Below, one piece after another: positions 6,209-7,669 of a stretch of 7,669 bases of DNA. Within the stretch, counting starts at the first letter, position 1. Each line of letters starts with the position of its first letter. The notes below the pieces were generated by a model, which saw only the letters and a program-made list of their open reading frames with translations, had not been told where the DNA came from and searched no databases. Source of the DNA: Candidatus Sulfopaludibacter sp. SbA3 (GTDB taxonomy: Bacteria > Acidobacteriota > Terriglobia > 2-12-FULL-54-10); NCBI GenBank assembly GCA_945865705.1, contig CAMBEY010000138.1:1-7669 (forward strand). The letters are read 5' to 3'. Position numbers and translations under genes: made by a program.

Positions 6209-6589
6209 CTAGGCTCGGGGAGGTGGCGAGGTGTGATTCAGCGACGCATCGGCGTACAGCGTCGTCGCAAACTCGGATCGCTCTGCCATGCTGCGCTCGC
6301 TGGCTATCACCGATACGGCGGATGCCGGTGCGGCCACCACGAAGGCGAATGCGGCGATCGAACTGCCATCCCCGGTGGAAGACAACAGGCAGATCGCGCC
6401 GGTCTCGGCAGGTTTCTCCAGCGGGCACATGGAACCACTGCAATGCGGTGCCGCGCTAGACACTTCCACGGGAGCCGCCTCGGGTGCGTCCTGCACGGGC
6501 AAGCCCGTCGGACTCTCCGCGCACACCATCCACAGCCCGTTCAAAGACAACGGGACCAGCAGCACGAGCGTGGCAAGAGTTCTTAACAT
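6209..6589 (-). CDS. Small exported or membrane protein with HCxxxMCP motif
   Basis: The chosen start (ATG 6589) gives 126 residues: a signal or membrane segment (LRTLATLVLLVPLSLNGLWMV), a Pro/Ala/Val linker, H49-C-S-G-S-M-C55-P-L-E, then Cys67 in GAICLLSS. A second hydrophobic stretch (SIAAFAFVVAAPASAVSVIA, about 77-96) and a polar tail follow. His, Cys and Met clustering suggests soft-metal (for example copper) binding. Similar short proteins with MCP and later CxC are, to my memory, common in Acidobacteria, but I cannot name the family. An ATG at 6613 is also possible (134 residues). The promoter at 6602-6630 would place the transcript start downstream of it, so 6589 is preferred. It lies 273 bases upstream of the receptor on the same strand and ends in TAG. 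Confidence 0.6.
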   Translation of the reverse strand: MLRTLATLVLLVPLSLNGLWMVCAESPTGLPVQDAPEAAPVEVSSAAPHCSGSMCPLEKPAETGAICLLSSTGDGSSIAAFAFVVAAPASAVSVIASERSMAERSEFATTLYADASLNHTSPPPRA

Positions 6590-6601
6590 GACCGTTTGCA
6601 A

Positions 6602-6630
6602 ATTTTGACCCATGCGGAGTCGCCTGTCAA
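6602..6630 (-). promoter_or_regulatory. Sigma-70-type promoter, near-leaderless
   Basis: On the minus strand a perfect -35 TTGACA (6630-6625) is followed after 17 bases by CAAAAT (6607-6602), four of six matches to TATAAT. Only 12 bases separate the -10 box from ATG 6589, so the transcript would start about 4-6 bases before the start codon. No Shine-Dalgarno is seen, which fits a leaderless or near-leaderless message. Confidence 0.5.
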
Positions 6631-6665
6631 GCGCAAAAAGAAATTGGCATTGAAGGGGGTCTGAC

Positions 6666-6983
6666 TTAAGGAGTGGTGGGTGCCTGGCCCGCCAGCAATT
6701 CATCCAATTCCTGCACGAAGCGGCGATAGTTTTCGAGCGGCTCGCCCTCGGCGGGCACTTCCTGCGCTTTGTGTACGAACACCAGCCGCGCGTTGCGCTC
6801 AATCAGCAGGCCGATCTGTTCGTCAATTAAGAGTCCCGGCGCGGAGAAGCGCGTCCACCGCCCGTCGGGAAGCAGGTCCAGCAACATGACGCAGTTGTAT
6901 TTCACCGCGCCGAGCTGCTTCGGATAAGCCTCAAACACCCGAAAAGTAAACTCGCGCCGCACCAGCTCTTCCAGAAATTCCAT
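6666..6983 (-). CDS. Conserved-looking protein of unknown function, 105 residues
   Basis: I do not recognise a named family. The protein is soluble, with no signal peptide or membrane segment. It begins with an amphipathic helix (EFLEELVRREFTFRVFEAYP), continues with short strands (CVMLLDLLPDGRW, RFSAPGLLIDEQIG, ARLVFVHKAQEV) and ends with a helix (ENYRRFVQELDELLAG). That is an alpha/beta arrangement of plausible domain size. It starts 7 bases after the YkvA gene's stop, so the two are probably one transcript with coupled translation. No clear ribosome binding site is visible. It ends in TAA, 76 bases before the preferred start of the next gene, which has its own promoter. Confidence 0.7.
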   Translation of the reverse strand: MEFLEELVRREFTFRVFEAYPKQLGAVKYNCVMLLDLLPDGRWTRFSAPGLLIDEQIGLLIERNARLVFVHKAQEVPAEGEPLENYRRFVQELDELLAGQAPTTP

Positions 6984-6990
6984 AGGCTAT

Positions 6991-7392
6991 CTATTGTAGA
7001 GAGTAACCAATCAGCCAGTAAGACAAAATCGCCGCGACTGCCACCCAGATGACGATGATCACTGCCACGGCCCAGCGGCTGCGCGGCTTGTTTAGCAATT
7101 TGGTCAATTGGTGCTCCGCCGCCCGCGCGCGGCAATCGGCGAGCACCTCCGGCGGGATCATCCTGGCGGCAATCCACACGCCCAGCGGCACCAGTATCAC
7201 ATCGTCGAGATGCCCGATAATGGGAATGACATCAGGGATCAAATCAATGGGCGAAAACGCATATCCCACCACCAGCGCGGCAAACGCCTTGGCATACCAC
7301 GGCGTGCGCGCGTCCCGGCAGGCCAGGTACAAAGCATACGCCTCCGCCTGAAACCTTTTAGCGCGAACAACCCATCCACTCAGAGTACGCAT
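6991..7392 (-). CDS. YkvA/DUF1232 family membrane protein
   Basis: The 133-residue protein has the hallmark of the DUF1232 (YkvA) family at about 31-66: PWYAKAFAALVVGYAFSPID, then LIPDVIPIIGHLDDV. It includes the family's SPIDLIPD and G-x-LDD elements. A C-terminal membrane segment spans about 108-130 (WAVAVIIVIWVAVAAILSYW). The biochemical role of this family is not established. Length and domain position are normal. The ATG at 7392 has no strong Shine-Dalgarno (an AAGGA lies too far upstream). It is followed after 7 bases by the unknown 105-residue gene. It seems unrelated to the selenoprotein cluster and ends in TAG. Confidence 0.88.
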   Translation of the reverse strand: MRTLSGWVVRAKRFQAEAYALYLACRDARTPWYAKAFAALVVGYAFSPIDLIPDVIPIIGHLDDVILVPLGVWIAARMIPPEVLADCRARAAEHQLTKLLNKPRSRWAVAVIIVIWVAVAAILSYWLIGYSLQ

Positions 7393-7588
7393 ATGCTATT
7401 TGCCCGGTCCTTCACAAGACACATTTCATTTCCTCACTCTGTCTCTCGATGGCAAAAGCCGGAAAGGCTGTTGAGTCTGTGGTGATCATGTGTAGCCGTT
7501 TTGCAAGCATTTCACCTGCCAGCGGTCTCAAGAATAGGGGGCAGGGTGTTTGGGTGGCGAAAGGCAGGAACAGCCGCGCCAAGAAAAA

Positions 7589-7669
7589 CGCTTGACGTGG
7601 CTACCAAGGCACGCCGGAGCGCGAATGTCCCTGGTGGTTTGGTAGCCGCTTTGGTAGCCGCGTCAAGCG
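7589..7669. repeat. Inverted repeat at the right edge with internal 12-base tandem repeat
   Basis: Arms at 7589-7610 (cgcttgacgtggctaccaag then gc) and 7648-7669 match at 20 of 22 bases in inverted orientation, around a 37-base centre. The right half also holds the 12-base unit tttggtagccgc twice in a row (7638-7649, 7650-7661). It shares the core GCTACCAAGGC with the repeat at 6004-6128. The element may continue past the window edge. It looks like a REP-type unit in the region upstream of the YkvA gene. Confidence 0.65.

Noticed and set aside
7393..7588. A gene or RNA upstream of the YkvA gene
   Set aside because: Frames are short or overlap as shadows, and I found no ribosome binding site, tRNA fold or clear promoter.

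Overview
The window looks like a high-GC Acidobacteriota chromosome, probably from the Solibacter/Bryobacter side. I infer this from the large Oar-type TonB-dependent receptor with a carboxypeptidase-regulatory N-terminus, the REP-like inverted repeats between genes, and the style of the small secreted proteins. Nothing in the sequence proves the taxonomy. All complete genes are on the minus strand. The only plus-strand gene is a 3' fragment at the left edge.

The main result is three genes that look broken by a stop codon but are best read as selenoprotein genes. Each has exactly one in-frame TGA, continues in the same frame with clear family homology on both sides, and has a compact stem-loop shortly after the TGA where a bacterial SECIS element should be. 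They are (i) a 1007-residue TonB-dependent receptor with Sec174 in the plug domain (5935-2912), (ii) a 166-residue secreted protein with Sec62 (2211-1711) and (iii) a 202-residue exported thioredoxin-fold protein with a U-M-G-C redox motif (1692-1084). Each predicted protein has exactly one Sec and exactly one Cys. A sister of (ii), immediately upstream (2659-2201), has Gly at the Sec position and keeps the Cys.

Layout in transcription order (right to left): REP-like repeat at the right edge (7589-7669); YkvA/DUF1232 membrane protein (7392-6991); unknown 105-residue protein (6983-6666); small Cys/Met-rich exported protein (6589-6209) with its own near-leaderless promoter; a 273-base gap with a long inverted repeat (6004-6128); the Sec receptor; a 252-base gap with two more inverted repeats; then a tight four-gene run: Gly paralogue, Sec paralogue (11-base overlap), Sec thioredoxin-fold protein (18-base gap), and conventional thioredoxin-TPR protein with a CAAC motif (27-base gap). 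A weak hairpin separates this run from the convergent plus-strand gene fragment. No gene-free stretch exceeds 300 bases. I see no coding signal in 7393-7588.

All five cluster products appear to be exported: one outer-membrane receptor, three selenoproteins in total, and a conventional thioredoxin that could reduce them. I infer an envelope selenothiol system that captures or processes a soft, thiol-reactive ligand at the outer membrane and passes it through, or is reduced by, periplasmic thioredoxin-like partners. The substrate is unknown. No selA, selB, selC or selD is in the window, so the host genome must supply them.
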